Notes: generated by a model from the letters alone, not told the origin. A DNA stretch of 64,000 nt from Limnoglobus roseus (GCF_008254045.1 NZ_CP042425.1:806001-870000); one strand, 5' to 3'. Shown: positions 6,951 through 15,927, numbered from the stretch's first letter. Numbers and translations: made by a program.

Positions 6951-8714
6951 TCAATCCAATTTCGGTTCGCGGCCGGCGTAGCACGCGGCAGCGGCGGCGT
7001 ACTGGCCGGTCAGTTCGTAGCCACGGCCCATCAACTGGAGCAGTTGCTCGGGTTCGTCGGGGCGCTGCTTCCATAATCGAAGACATCGCGTCAGACATTC
7101 CCTCCCATTTCCGTCGCGGAGGGCCAACGCGGCCAATTTCTGCTCCGCCCGCCGGCCGTACGCGCCCGAATCGACGGCGGCCACGGCACGGTAACGGCTG
7201 CGGGCCTCGGCCCGCCGGTCCTTGGAATCCCAGTGTTCCGCAGCGGCGAGGGTCATCTGCACGGCCCACGGCCCTCGGTAGTCGGGGGCGGCGTCGTCGT
7301 ACAGTTTCGCCATTTGTGAAGTTTCGCCGATTTCTTCGTACAGCCGCCCCGCGAGGAACACGCCGCCCGGCCCCAGGTCGCGCAGATCGTGGGCGTGGTG
7401 CAGGCTCTCGGCGACTTGCTCGGCCCGGAGTTCGCTCGGCGTGGTGCGGTAACGCGCGAGGTTCTCGAACAGCTCGGTCAGGGCCATGGCGTTCGGCGAA
7501 GATTCCGGGCGGAGTTCGTGCGACTCTTGCTCGGTCGCGGTGTCGTCTTTCCGAAGCAGGTGGCACGCGACGCGGGCGCGGTCGGCGGCCGCCCGAACCT
7601 TCCGCGACTTGGCCGCCGAGGCTTCGCCCAGCGACCGCAGGGCCGTCGTCGGGTCGCCGCCGTCGAGGTAGGTCCGGCCGACCCAGTAGCGGGCGAGTTC
7701 GCCCCACGGACCGTGCGGGTCGCGGTCCAGGGTGCCGAGGAACGCTTCGCGGGCGGCGGCCGTCTGGCCGTCCTTGAGAAGGCCCAGGCCGAGGTTGTAC
7801 GACGCCAGTTTCGCTTCGGCCGATTCGGGGTCGTCTTCGATCAGTTGGCGGTAGACCGGCATGGCCTTATCCCACGCCCGGTCTTGCGCGTCGAAGTTCG
7901 CCAGCGTCAGCCGCACGGCAGGGTGTTCGTCGTGCTCCAGCACCTTTTCCAGCGATTCGCGAACCCGCGTGCGGGACGCCTCCGCGGGCACCGCGGGGGC
8001 TGGTGCCGGCACCGAGATCGGTTCCGTCGCGTGATGGTCCTTGTGCGAATCGTGCGGGGCAGTCGGGGCGGGCGGAGTCGGCAGCCAGATCGGTTCGCCA
8101 CTCCGGCGATCGACGGCGGTCGGCCAGGCGAGGGCCATCGGGTCGAACGGGTCGGCCGTCCGCGGGGTGCCGAGGCGAGAATATTCCACGCAGGCCCGCA
8201 ACCGCGTCCGCTCGTGGCTAGCGGGCGACCGCACGGAGCCGCCGAGGCGCTCCACTTCTTGAATCGCCGCGTCGGCTTCCGCGAGGTCGCCGTGAGCCAA
8301 CCGGCAGCGGGCCACGCCGAGTGTCGCGTTCGCCCATAGGTCGGCCGGGGCCTTTTGCGTAATGCTTTCGTACTGTTCCGCCGCTTCCGTCCACTGTTCG
8401 AGGTGTTCCAGGCAAACGGCGACACGGTAGCGCAGCCACGGCTCGGCCGGCGGCGTGTCAGCCGACTGACAGGCGGCGAGCGCTTCCTCGAACTGTTCGT
8501 TGCGAATGAGTCGGTCGATCGACCGGTCGAGGGCTTCGGGCGCTTCCGGGTGGGCCTCTTCCTGCGCGTGTTCGCTCGGCTTTTTGGACGTCGGCATCAG
8601 ACAAACGCTGGCCGCGAAACTCCCCCCGAGGCACACGACAACCGCGACGAGCCGCACGGAGCGCGGCAGCACGTGGCGGGCGGGCGGTTGGGTTACGGCG
8701 ACTTCCGTCGTCAT
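6951..8714 (-). CDS. Membrane-anchored TPR protein
   Basis: A 587-aa protein. After a 15-residue head there is one hydrophobic segment at about residues 20-40 (signal anchor), a linker, and repeated helical pairs of TPR type (for example EEALAACQSAD, TEAAEQYESI, GDLAEADAAIQEVERL, WDKAMPVYRQLIEDDPES, AEARSRYRAV). A Pro/Ala/His-rich spacer separates an N-terminal from a C-terminal TPR block. The start at 8714 is chosen because the frame upstream continues without homology-like sequence. It lies 43 bases upstream of the kinase-HD-GYP gene on the same strand and divergent from the flagellar block, so it could be a scaffold linked to either. The specific function is unknown. Confidence 0.75.
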   Translation of the reverse strand: MTTEVAVTQPPARHVLPRSVRLVAVVVCLGGSFAASVCLMPTSKKPSEHAQEEAHPEAPEALDRSIDRLIRNEQFEEALAACQSADTPPAEPWLRYRVAVCLEHLEQWTEAAEQYESITQKAPADLWANATLGVARCRLAHGDLAEADAAIQEVERLGGSVRSPASHERTRLRACVEYSRLGTPRTADPFDPMALAWPTAVDRRSGEPIWLPTPPAPTAPHDSHKDHHATEPISVPAPAPAVPAEASRTRVRESLEKVLEHDEHPAVRLTLANFDAQDRAWDKAMPVYRQLIEDDPESAEAKLASYNLGLGLLKDGQTAAAREAFLGTLDRDPHGPWGELARYWVGRTYLDGGDPTTALRSLGEASAAKSRKVRAAADRARVACHLLRKDDTATEQESHELRPESSPNAMALTELFENLARYRTTPSELRAEQVAESLHHAHDLRDLGPGGVFLAGRLYEEIGETSQMAKLYDDAAPDYRGPWAVQMTLAAAEHWDSKDRRAEARSRYRAVAAVDSGAYGRRAEQKLAALALRDGNGRECLTRCLRLWKQRPDEPEQLLQLMGRGYELTGQYAAAAACYAGREPKLD

Positions 8715-8816
8715 GGGTGGCGGGCTCTGGGCAAGGGCTAAGGCCGGTGCGGACTTCGGCGGCACAATAAGTTCGATGAATGTAGCTCCGATGTTGATAG
8801 TGGGGGGAAAAAAAGT

Positions 8817-8842
8817 CAAACTTTGATCGCGACCTTCGATAA
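8817..8842 (+). promoter_or_regulatory. Sigma-28-like promoter before the FlgM-like gene
   Basis: CAAA (8817-8820), 14 bases, TTCGATAA (8835-8842), 54 bases before the ATG of the FlgM-like gene. The last eight bases are identical to the site before the pilin/che operon. In many bacteria flgM is itself transcribed by FliA, which fits. Confidence 0.72.
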
Positions 8843-8896
8843 CTTGTCTGCCAGGGGAAGAAAACTCTCCGCGACCACGAAATCCACGGTGATGCG

Positions 8897-9193
8897 ATGA
8901 ACATACAATCCGCCGGCACCTACCGACCGACCGCCTCGGAAACCCTCGCGACCGACCAAACCCAACGGGTCGCGTCGTCCGCCGGTGAAGCCAAGCCGGC
9001 CACGGAAGCCAAGACGTCGTTCGCGCCGACGACCGACCTGAGCCAACTGCTCGCGGCCGTCAAGCAACTGCCAGACGTTCGCGGCGACGTCGTGCAGAGC
9101 GCGACCGCCCGCCTCAATAACGGTGAGCTTTCGACACCCGCCGCTGCCCAGGACACGGCCCAAGCAGCTCTGGACGACTTGCGGCTGTCCTGA
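8897..9193 (+). CDS. flgM: FlgM-like anti-sigma-28 factor
   Basis: A 98-aa soluble, low-complexity N-terminus followed by a short helical region (residues about 47-98) with the FlgM-like pattern DVRGDVVQSATARLNNGEL, then an Ala-rich helix. In FlgM this half binds and inhibits FliA until the hook is complete and the anti-sigma is exported. Position supports the call: it sits directly before flagellin, with its own sigma-28-like promoter and a strong terminator behind it. The sequence match is partial, so another small flagellar regulator remains possible. fliA itself is not in the window. Confidence 0.66.
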   Translation: MNIQSAGTYRPTASETLATDQTQRVASSAGEAKPATEAKTSFAPTTDLSQLLAAVKQLPDVRGDVVQSATARLNNGELSTPAAAQDTAQAALDDLRLS

Positions 9194-9215
9194 GTCAGCC
9201 TCCCAATCGAAATTC

Positions 9216-9245
9216 GTTGGCCCGGCGGGAAACCGCCGGGCCAAC
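9216..9245 (+). terminator. Hairpin terminator after the FlgM-like gene
   Basis: A perfect 13-bp G+C-rich stem closed by a GAAA tetraloop, 22 bases after the FlgM-like stop codon, followed by a short T-containing tail. It separates this gene from the flagellin transcription unit. Confidence 0.75.
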
Positions 9246-9322
9246 TGCGTTTGATGGGGTAGCCACTCCCCCGCATTTCCGGCAGCTTCCCCAGCTTTTT
9301 CACGCTTCCCAAAATTTCCGGG

Positions 9323-9348
9323 CAAATTTTGACGCGGCCTTTCGATCA
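9323..9348 (+). promoter_or_regulatory. Sigma-28-like promoter before flagellin
   Basis: CAAA (9323-9326), 14 bases, TTCGATCA (9341-9348), 65 bases before the flagellin ATG. Same spacing as the other three sites. Flagellin is the classical FliA target in other bacteria. Confidence 0.74.
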
Positions 9349-9413
9349 GTAACTGTGAGGGCCTAACTGTGGCCTTCATCCTTCAACAATCACTGAACCA
9401 GGAATAAGACACC

Positions 9414-10817
9414 ATGGCCCTCTCGATCAACAACAACGTCGCTTCGCTCAACGCCCAAAACAGCCTGAACCGGACCAGCAACGCCCTGTCCAGCTCGCTG
9501 CAAAAGCTGTCCACCGGCCTCAAGGTCAACAAGGGTGCGGACGGCCCCGCCGCCCTCGTCATCAGCGAACAACAACGGGCTCAAATCGCCGGCCTGAAGA
9601 CCGCCATCGACAACACGAACAAGGCCGTCGCCCTCGTGCAAACCGGCGAAGGTGCCCTGAACGAAGTCAACAGCCTGCTCACGAAGGTCCGCTCGCTGGC
9701 CGTCGACTCGGCGAACAGCGGCGTGAACGACTCGACCGCCCAGGCCGCGAACCAAGCCGAAATCAAGAACATCCTCAGCACCGTGGACCGCATCACCGGC
9801 ACCACGAAGTTCGGCAGCAAGAACCTGTTCGACGGCTCGGCCGGCGTGTCGGGTACGTCCAGTGCGGCGGCCACGACGTTTCTGAAGGCCACGACCGACA
9901 CGGCCGCCGGCAGCTACGCCGTCACCGTGACGACGGCCGGGTCGAAGGGGGCTGTGACGGCCGGTACGGCCCAGGCGGCAAACCTGGCCGCGGACGAGAA
10001 CATCAGCATCAACGGCACCCAGATCAAGCTCACCAAAGGCTCTTCGCAACAGCAAGTGGTGGACAAGATCAACGAGTACAGCAGTCAGACGGGCGTGACG
10101 GCCGACATCAGCAGCGGTAAGACGCGGCTGGCGACCAACTCTTACGGGGCTGACAGCAGCGTTACGGTCGTCTCCGACACAGCCGCCGCGGCCAACAGCA
10201 GCGGTATCGGCACCACCGTCGCGACCGGCACGGGTGTGGACATCGCCGGCACGATCAACGGCAACGCCTACACCGGTAAGGGCAACGTCCTGACCGCCAA
10301 CGCGGGCGTCGAGAAGGGCCTGAGCGTTGCGATCGGGGCCACCGCGGCCGGGGCGATTGCCACGGACACGACCGGCCTCGGGAGCGTGACCGTCGCCAAC
10401 AACTCGCTCTCCTTCCAGGTCGGGGCGAACTCGGGCGAATCGGTCAAGGTTTCGTTCGACAAGGTCAGCTCCACGAACCTCGGCGTCGGGGCGAGCGGCA
10501 CGTTCGGCAGCCTCAGCCAGATCGACACCTCGAACGGGGCCGAAGCCCTGAAGGTCATCGACAAGGCGATCTCCGACGTGAGCGAACTCCGGAGCCGCCT
10601 CGGGGCGTTCCAGTCGAACACCCTGCAAAGCACCGCGAACAACCTCCAGACGACGCTCGAAAACACGACGGCCGCCGAGTCGGTCGTCCGCGACACCGAC
10701 TTCGCGTCGGAAATCGCGAACTACACGAAGCTGCAAACGCAAGTCCAGGCCGGCAGCACCGTCCTCGGCAACGCCAACCAGCAAACGTCGCTGATCGCCA
10801 ACCTGCTCCGCGGCTAA
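9414..10817 (+). CDS. fliC: Flagellin
   Basis: A 467-aa flagellin. The N-terminal D0/D1 segment (residues about 1-140) has the family pattern MALSINNNVASLNAQNSL, then SSSLQKLSTGLKVNKGADGPA. The C-terminal D1/D0 segment (about 370-467) includes LRSRLGAFQSN, RDTDFASEIANYTK and ends in SLIANLLRG. Between them is a Thr/Ala/Gly/Asn-rich surface insertion of about 230 residues of the kind that forms the exposed D2/D3 domains. It forms the filament and is exported through the flagellar apparatus; FliS (encoded 2.2 kb downstream) is the expected chaperone. An AGGA ribosome-binding site lies upstream of the ATG. A hairpin terminator follows. Confidence 0.97.
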   Translation: MALSINNNVASLNAQNSLNRTSNALSSSLQKLSTGLKVNKGADGPAALVISEQQRAQIAGLKTAIDNTNKAVALVQTGEGALNEVNSLLTKVRSLAVDSANSGVNDSTAQAANQAEIKNILSTVDRITGTTKFGSKNLFDGSAGVSGTSSAAATTFLKATTDTAAGSYAVTVTTAGSKGAVTAGTAQAANLAADENISINGTQIKLTKGSSQQQVVDKINEYSSQTGVTADISSGKTRLATNSYGADSSVTVVSDTAAAANSSGIGTTVATGTGVDIAGTINGNAYTGKGNVLTANAGVEKGLSVAIGATAAGAIATDTTGLGSVTVANNSLSFQVGANSGESVKVSFDKVSSTNLGVGASGTFGSLSQIDTSNGAEALKVIDKAISDVSELRSRLGAFQSNTLQSTANNLQTTLENTTAAESVVRDTDFASEIANYTKLQTQVQAGSTVLGNANQQTSLIANLLRG

Positions 10818-10842
10818 GCGATCGAGTTGTAAACGCAAACCA

Positions 10843-10874
10843 CGCCGATCCCGCCCCGGGGTCGGCGATTTTCT
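10843..10874 (+). terminator. Intrinsic terminator after flagellin
   Basis: An 11-bp stem (one G-T wobble) with a CCC loop at 10843-10867, directly followed by ATTTTCT. It lies 25 bases after the flagellin stop, making flagellin a separate transcript from fliD. Confidence 0.75.
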
Positions 10875-10982
10875 CGCGCACCTCACTGCCCTTCTCGCCC
10901 GTGCGTGTACTACCCTTCCTCGGAACGCGCTAACGATGTGAGGCGGCGTTCGTTCATCACGTGATTTCTCTTGTGAGGCGAC

Positions 10983-12992
10983 ATGGCCACCATTAGCAGC
11001 AGCGGCGTCCAGAACACCAGTGGCCTGAACTTCGGCGGCCTGTCCACGGGGATCGACTCCAGCACGATTATTGAGGGCCTGACGAAGCTCAACCAGTCGC
11101 GGATCGACACCCTCACGGCCAACCAGGACAAGATTACCCTCCGCCAGAACACGTTCACCGCACTCAGCGGCCAGTTGTCCGACGTGCAAACGGCCCTGGC
11201 CAAACTCAACCGCTCGGTGTCGGGCGCGTTCGACGGCCGGAAGGCGACGAGTTCGGACGAGACGCTCCTCACCGCGTCCGCCGGTTCCTCCGCGGCCCCC
11301 GGCACCTACAGCCTGACGGTCACCGGGCTGGCGCAAGCACAGTCCGTCGTGTCCGACGGGTTTACCGATCCCGGTGCGCAACTCAAGCAAGGAACCTTCT
11401 CCTTTCGCGTCGGCACCGGCGCAACCACGAGCGTGACCCTCGGGTCTTCGAACAATACCCTTCAGGGCCTTTCGGACGCGATCAATAACTCCGGCGGCGA
11501 CGTGAAAGCGTCGATCATCAACGACGGGTCTGCGACGCCGTACCGCCTGCTCCTGACGTCCACCAAGACCGGGGCGGCCAACACGATCGCCGTAACGAAC
11601 AACCTGACCACCGGGGACGGGGCGGACATCAACCCGCTGAGTTCCACGATCACCGCGGCCACCGACGCCACGGTGCAGCTCGGGAGCGGCACCGGGGCCA
11701 TCACGATCCGCAGCGACACGAACCGCGTGAACAACGTGCTTCCCGGCGTGACGTTGAATCTGGTGAAGGCCGACACGACCAAGCCGGTCACGGTGACGAT
11801 CGCCAACGACACGGCCGCCGCCAAGAGTGCGGTGCAGGATTTCGTGGACTCGTACAACAAGGTCGTTGACTTCATCAGCGCCCGCACGGGCTACGACGAC
11901 ACGACCAAACAGGCCGGCGTTCTGCTCGGCAACTCGGACATCCAGACCCTTCAGACTGAACTCGGGACGGCCCTGACCTCGGCCGTGTCTGGGGTGAATA
12001 CCACGGCGAACCGACTCTCCGCGATCGGCGTCTCTCTCGACGAAAAGGGCAAGCTCAGCATCGACAGCACGAAACTGGACAACGTCCTGTCCGGCCAACA
12101 AGCCGGCGTCGGCATCAACGACGTGAAGCGGCTGTTCGCGTTCACCGGCGACTCGTCGAACACCGGCGTGAGCTTCATCCTGGGGTCAAGCAAGACCAAA
12201 GCGACCACCGGCCTGCCGTATCAGGTGAACGTCACGTCGCCGGCCACGCGGGGCAGCGTGAGCGGCGGCGAGGCGTTGGCCAGCAGCATCGCGATCGACG
12301 GTTCCAACAACACGTTCAGTCTCTCGGTGAACGGCAAGAGTTCCGCGACGCTGACCTTGGCGGCCGGGACGTACACGCCCTCGACGCTGGCGGCGGCCGT
12401 GCAGAAGGCGATCAACTCGGACACGAACCTGCAATCGACGCCGGTCACGGTTGACGTTGCGGACGGCAAGTTGCGGTTCACGACGGCCCAGTACGGTACG
12501 GCGGCCACTGTGCAGATCGGGTCCGGCACGGCCGTCGGCACCGGCAATCCGCTGGGCTTCTTGGGCAGCGAGCGCGGGGTCGGGACCAACGTCGCCGGGA
12601 ACTTCGTCGCGAACGGCAAGACGGAGACCGCCAGCGGGATCGGTCAAGTTCTGTCCGGGGACTCGGGCAATACGAGCACCGACGGGCTTCAAGTTCTCGT
12701 GACGTCCGCCGCCGCTACGACGGCCGACCTGAAGGTGACGTCGGGCGTCGCCACCAACCTGAACAACGTCCTGAATAAATACCTCGATCCGGTCAACGGT
12801 CGGTTCAAGTCCATCGATAACGGTTATAAGAGCCAGATTGACGACGTGACCAAGACCATTAACCGGCAGAACGATATCCTCGACGCCAAGAAGACCGCCC
12901 TCATCACCCAGTTCGCCGCGATGGAAGACGCGGTCGGGAAGCTCAAGAACCTCGGCACGAGCCTGTCGGCGCTGCTAGTGAAGTCGTCGTAA
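10983..12992 (+). CDS. fliD: Flagellar filament cap protein FliD
   Basis: A 669-aa hook-associated protein 2. The N-terminus has the FliD pattern (FGGLSTGIDSSTIIEGL, then a coiled-coil-like helix ending TALSGQLSDVQTALAKL). The C-terminal coiled coil (about residues 600-669: NGYKSQIDDVTKTINRQNDIL) is typical. The middle is a long Thr/Ser/Gly-rich region forming the cap surface. FliD sits at the filament tip and folds incoming flagellin monomers. The gene lies between flagellin and fliS, the standard order. It is longer than the enterobacterial protein (about 470 aa) because of middle-domain expansion. Confidence 0.95.
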   Translation: MATISSSGVQNTSGLNFGGLSTGIDSSTIIEGLTKLNQSRIDTLTANQDKITLRQNTFTALSGQLSDVQTALAKLNRSVSGAFDGRKATSSDETLLTASAGSSAAPGTYSLTVTGLAQAQSVVSDGFTDPGAQLKQGTFSFRVGTGATTSVTLGSSNNTLQGLSDAINNSGGDVKASIINDGSATPYRLLLTSTKTGAANTIAVTNNLTTGDGADINPLSSTITAATDATVQLGSGTGAITIRSDTNRVNNVLPGVTLNLVKADTTKPVTVTIANDTAAAKSAVQDFVDSYNKVVDFISARTGYDDTTKQAGVLLGNSDIQTLQTELGTALTSAVSGVNTTANRLSAIGVSLDEKGKLSIDSTKLDNVLSGQQAGVGINDVKRLFAFTGDSSNTGVSFILGSSKTKATTGLPYQVNVTSPATRGSVSGGEALASSIAIDGSNNTFSLSVNGKSSATLTLAAGTYTPSTLAAAVQKAINSDTNLQSTPVTVDVADGKLRFTTAQYGTAATVQIGSGTAVGTGNPLGFLGSERGVGTNVAGNFVANGKTETASGIGQVLSGDSGNTSTDGLQVLVTSAAATTADLKVTSGVATNLNNVLNKYLDPVNGRFKSIDNGYKSQIDDVTKTINRQNDILDAKKTALITQFAAMEDAVGKLKNLGTSLSALLVKSS

Positions 12993-13061
12993 CGGCGGAC
13001 GGGATTCCGCGTGACTGCGGCCGTTTGAATCGAACCACCCCCCGAGAAGACTCTTCGCATT

Positions 13062-13484
13062 ATGAACGTCTACCAAAAGTACAACCAGTCCGAACCGCTC
13101 ACCGGCATGACCCGCATCGAGGTTCTGCTCGCCACGTTCGACGGGGCGCTGACGCGGTTGGACAAGGCCGCCAAGGCGCTGACCAACGGCGACGTGCCGG
13201 TGGCCACGCCTTACCTCGTGAAAGCACAACTGCTCGTCTCCGCTTTGGCCGCCGGCGTCCGCCTGGACATCGACGAAGCGAACGGCACGAACATGCTCCG
13301 GCTGTACGAGTTCGTCGTCCACGAGATCAAGACGCCGCGGTTGAAGAACGTGGAGAACGCCGTCAAGATTCTCACCATCCTGCGGGAAGGGTTCGAGGCG
13401 ATCAAAGTCGAGGCCATCCGCCTGGAACGCAGCGGCGAGTTGGTGGGGGCGAACCGCCTTCAGATGGTGTTGGAAACGGCGTAA
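13062..13484 (+). CDS. fliS: Flagellin export chaperone FliS
   Basis: A 140-aa all-helical protein beginning MNVYQKYNQSEPLTG, the conserved FliS opening, followed by MTRIEVLLATFDGALTRLDKA. FliS binds the C-terminal helix of flagellin in the cytoplasm, prevents premature polymerisation and delivers it to the export gate. It follows fliD by 69 bases and is followed by a short hairpin. Confidence 0.93.
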   Translation: MNVYQKYNQSEPLTGMTRIEVLLATFDGALTRLDKAAKALTNGDVPVATPYLVKAQLLVSALAAGVRLDIDEANGTNMLRLYEFVVHEIKTPRLKNVENAVKILTILREGFEAIKVEAIRLERSGELVGANRLQMVLETA

Positions 13485-13489
13485 GCGTG

Positions 13490-13516
13490 GGAAGTGGCGC
13501 AAGCACTTCCGCTTTT
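13490..13516 (+). terminator. Short hairpin with T-tract after fliS
   Basis: A 7-bp stem GGAAGTG/CACTTCC with a 7-base loop followed by GCTTTT, starting 6 bases after the fliS stop. It is small, so termination may be partial. Confidence 0.5.
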
Positions 13517-13555
13517 GCCGGAAAGATTGAATCTGCCGCCTCCGCGGCGTCGATA

Positions 13556-13580
13556 ACCCCGACTGTCTCACACTCGGGGT
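13556..13580 (+). promoter_or_regulatory. Hairpin in front of the flgF start
   Basis: A 7-bp stem ACCCCGA/TCGGGGT with an 11-base loop, ending 9 bases before the flgF ATG. The 3' arm contains GGGGT, the only purine-rich stretch that could serve as ribosome-binding site, so the structure could mask it. The regulatory role is inference. Confidence 0.35.
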
Positions 13581-13589
13581 GATCGGCTC

Positions 13590-14321
13590 ATGTTTCGCGG
13601 ACTCTACAGCGCGGCCTCCGCCCTCGACGCCGCGTCCCAGGCGCAGGACATCACCGCCCACAATCTCGCCCACGTCAACACGCCCGGCTACCGGCAGCGC
13701 GGCGTCGCCTACGAAACTTTCGACCGCGTCCTCGGCCGCACGCAGGACCCGACCGGCGACATCGTCGGCACGCGGCTCGTCCAGGGCTTCTCCGACTTCC
13801 GCGTCGGCCCTCTCCAACAGACCGGCAACGCGCTCGACCTCGCCCTCGGCGAGCCGGACCGCTTCTTCGTGGTCACGAATCCGACCACCAACCAGCCGAT
13901 GTACACGCGGGACGGCTCATTCCACCAGAACCCGCAAGGCCAGCTCGTTAGCACCAGCGGCTACCTCCTCCAAGGCGAGGGCGGCGCGCCGATCAAGGTG
14001 CCGCAGGGCACGTCCAACTTCAACATCGCGCTCGACGGTTCGATCACGGCCGACGGCGCGCCGGTCGGGCAGCTCCGCGTCGTGCGAGTCGGCAACACGA
14101 AGGAACTGACGCCGGTCGGCGACACTCTCTTTTCCGCGTCCGAGAACGCCGGCGTGCAAGCGGTGCCCTCGCGCGTGATGCAAGGCTTCCGCGAAGGGTC
14201 GAACGTGAACCCGGCCGAGGCGATGACCGGGATGATCCTCGCCTCGCGCTTCTACGATGCGACGCAGCGGGTGCTGCGGTCCATCGCCGAGTCGGTGCAG
14301 TTGAACACGAAGCCCAGCTAA
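13590..14321 (+). CDS. flgF: Flagellar basal-body rod protein FlgF
   Basis: A 243-aa rod protein. The N-terminal motif QDITAHNLAHVNTPGYRQRG and C-terminal SNVNPAEAMTGMILASRFYDATQRVLRSI are the conserved ends shared by rod and hook proteins. The middle carries the FlgE/F/G-like beta region (YTRDGSFHQNPQGQLVSTSGY). FlgF forms the proximal rod next to FlgG, encoded 29 bases downstream. FlgF is favoured over a second FlgG because FlgG follows at once and this copy is shorter. Confidence 0.9.
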   Translation: MFRGLYSAASALDAASQAQDITAHNLAHVNTPGYRQRGVAYETFDRVLGRTQDPTGDIVGTRLVQGFSDFRVGPLQQTGNALDLALGEPDRFFVVTNPTTNQPMYTRDGSFHQNPQGQLVSTSGYLLQGEGGAPIKVPQGTSNFNIALDGSITADGAPVGQLRVVRVGNTKELTPVGDTLFSASENAGVQAVPSRVMQGFREGSNVNPAEAMTGMILASRFYDATQRVLRSIAESVQLNTKPS

Positions 14322-14339
14322 GCCCCGCCGCCTTGACAC

Positions 14340-14345
14340 GGAGGT
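14340..14345 (+). promoter_or_regulatory. Shine-Dalgarno GGAGGT deciding the flgG start
   Basis: GGAGGT ends 5 bases before the ATG at 14351. It rules out the in-frame TTG 18 bases upstream. Such a clear ribosome-binding site is uncommon in this window. Confidence 0.85.
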
Positions 14346-14350
14346 CCAAG

Positions 14351-15142
14351 ATGATTCGCGCGCTCTTCACCGCGGCGACGGGCATGAACGCCCAGTCTAC
14401 GGTGATCGACAACACGTCGAACAACCTCGCCAACGTCAACACGAACGGCTTCAAGAAGGGGCAGGCCGACTTCCAGGACTTGATCTACGTCACCGAGAAG
14501 GTGCCCGGCTCGGACGTGTCGCAGGGGTTCCAGGTGCCGACCGGCTTGCAGATCGGCAGCGGGGTGAAGGTCGCCGGCATCACGAAGATCTTCACGCAGG
14601 GCGGTCTCGTCAACACCCAGAACCCGAACGACGTTGCCATCGAAGGCGACGGGTTCATCCAGGTCACGCTGCCGAGCGGCGAAATCCGGTACACCCGCGA
14701 CGGGGCACTGCGGCTCAACGCCGTCGGCAACCTCGTTACCAGCGACGGGTTCCTCATCACGCCGCAGATCACGATTCCTCAGGGGGCGGTGACGACGTCC
14801 ATCGGGGCCGACGGCACCGTGACGATCACGAACCCCGGGGCGACGAACGCCTCGGTCAACCTCGGGCAAATTACCCTCGTGCGGTTCCAGAACCCGGCCG
14901 GCCTCAGTGCCGAGGGGCGAAACCTCTTCGCGGAAACGGTGTCCTCGGGCACGCCGATCACCGCGACGCCAGGGTTGAACGGTACCGGCCTGATCCGCCA
15001 GGGCTTCCTGGAGCGGTCGAACGTGGACGTGGTGACGGAACTCGTCGGCCTGATCCTCGCACAGCGGGCCTACGAGTTCAACACGCGGGCCGTGCGGACG
15101 GCCGACAACATGCTCTCGGCCACCTCGGAGTTGATCCGATGA
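14351..15142 (+). CDS. flgG: Flagellar distal rod protein FlgG
   Basis: A 263-aa protein with the canonical FlgG start (IRALFTAATGMNAQ, then NTSNNLANVNTNGFKK) and end (FLERSNVDVVTELVGLILAQRAYEFNTRAV). The central part includes the FlgG pattern GDGFIQVTLPSGEIRYTRDGAL. FlgG builds the distal rod that passes through the P and L rings. Start at 14351 is supported by a perfect Shine-Dalgarno. Its stop overlaps the flgA start as ATGA, so flgG-flgA are translationally coupled. Confidence 0.96.
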   Translation: MIRALFTAATGMNAQSTVIDNTSNNLANVNTNGFKKGQADFQDLIYVTEKVPGSDVSQGFQVPTGLQIGSGVKVAGITKIFTQGGLVNTQNPNDVAIEGDGFIQVTLPSGEIRYTRDGALRLNAVGNLVTSDGFLITPQITIPQGAVTTSIGADGTVTITNPGATNASVNLGQITLVRFQNPAGLSAEGRNLFAETVSSGTPITATPGLNGTGLIRQGFLERSNVDVVTELVGLILAQRAYEFNTRAVRTADNMLSATSELIR

Positions 15143-15927
15143 GAACCCTCCTGCTGCTGGCCTTGTTCGCCCTCGGTGGCTCGCTGTCGTCGGCCGACCC
15201 GGTGGTGGTCGTGCTACCGGCGAATGCGTCGTCGGGGTCAGCGGTCGTTACCCTCGGCCAGATCGCGAAGTTACACGGCGGCGACGACAAGCTGCGGGCC
15301 AAACTCGCGGCCGTGGACGTGGCCGAGCGGGCCAAGAAGGACGCCCCCACGAGCGTCACGAAACGGCAGGTCGAGTTCCGCCTGAAGCTCGCCGGGTTCA
15401 CCGAAAGCGACGCGATCGTCGGCGGGGCCGAAACCGTGGCCGTGACCGTGGAAAAGAAGACCGTGCCAACGGACGACGCGATCGCGGCCGCGACGAAGGC
15501 ACTCGCTCTCTACTTCCCGAAGTCCGACGGGGTGACAGTGGAGTTGGCCCAGCCCATTCTCGTGAAAATGCCGGAGGCTCTCACCGGCGACGCGGTCGAG
15601 ATCACGGCGAAGCCGCGGTTCCTGCCCGTGAAGCTCGGGCGGGTGGAAATGGAAGTGACCCTCACGATCAACAGCGCGAAGCCGTTCTCCTTCCCGGTGT
15701 ACCTGACCGCGAAATCGGACGCACACCCGATCCTCGTGACGCGGAACCAGAAGGTGACGTTGGTCGTCCGCCTCGGCGCGATGAACGTCGAGGCCGCCGG
15801 CGAGGCGATGCAAGACGGCCGTGCCGGCGAGGCGGTCAAAGTACTCAACCCCTCCTCGAAGAAGGTCGTGACCGGGAAGGTCACGGCCGCCGGGGTGGTG
15901 GACGTGGAACTCGGAGGTGCCCCGTGA
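15139..15927 (+). CDS. flgA: Flagellar P-ring assembly chaperone FlgA
   Basis: A 262-aa exported protein with a signal peptide (residues about 1-19, cleaved near LSSA-DP). The C-terminal SAF-like beta-clip domain (residues about 175-262) has the FlgA pattern RNQKVTLVVRLGAMNVEAAGEAMQ and ends VTGKVTAAGVVDVEL. FlgA assists polymerisation of FlgI in the periplasm, and flgI is encoded 730 bases downstream. Start and stop codons overlap flgG and flgH. The N-terminal half is divergent, as is usual for this family. Confidence 0.9.
   Translation: MRTLLLLALFALGGSLSSADPVVVVLPANASSGSAVVTLGQIAKLHGGDDKLRAKLAAVDVAERAKKDAPTSVTKRQVEFRLKLAGFTESDAIVGGAETVAVTVEKKTVPTDDAIAAATKALALYFPKSDGVTVELAQPILVKMPEALTGDAVEITAKPRFLPVKLGRVEMEVTLTINSAKPFSFPVYLTAKSDAHPILVTRNQKVTLVVRLGAMNVEAAGEAMQDGRAGEAVKVLNPSSKKVVTGKVTAAGVVDVELGGAP

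Noticed and set aside
4790..7777. 995-codon open frame on the plus strand opposite the kinase-HD-GYP gene
   Set aside because: Shadow of third-position G/C bias. The translation is Arg/Gly/Ala/Val rich with no domain, while the minus strand encodes clear kinase motifs.
9390..12101. 903-codon open frame on the minus strand opposite flagellin and fliD
   Set aside because: Arg/Val/Gly/Asp-rich shadow. The plus strand carries unmistakable flagellin and FliD.
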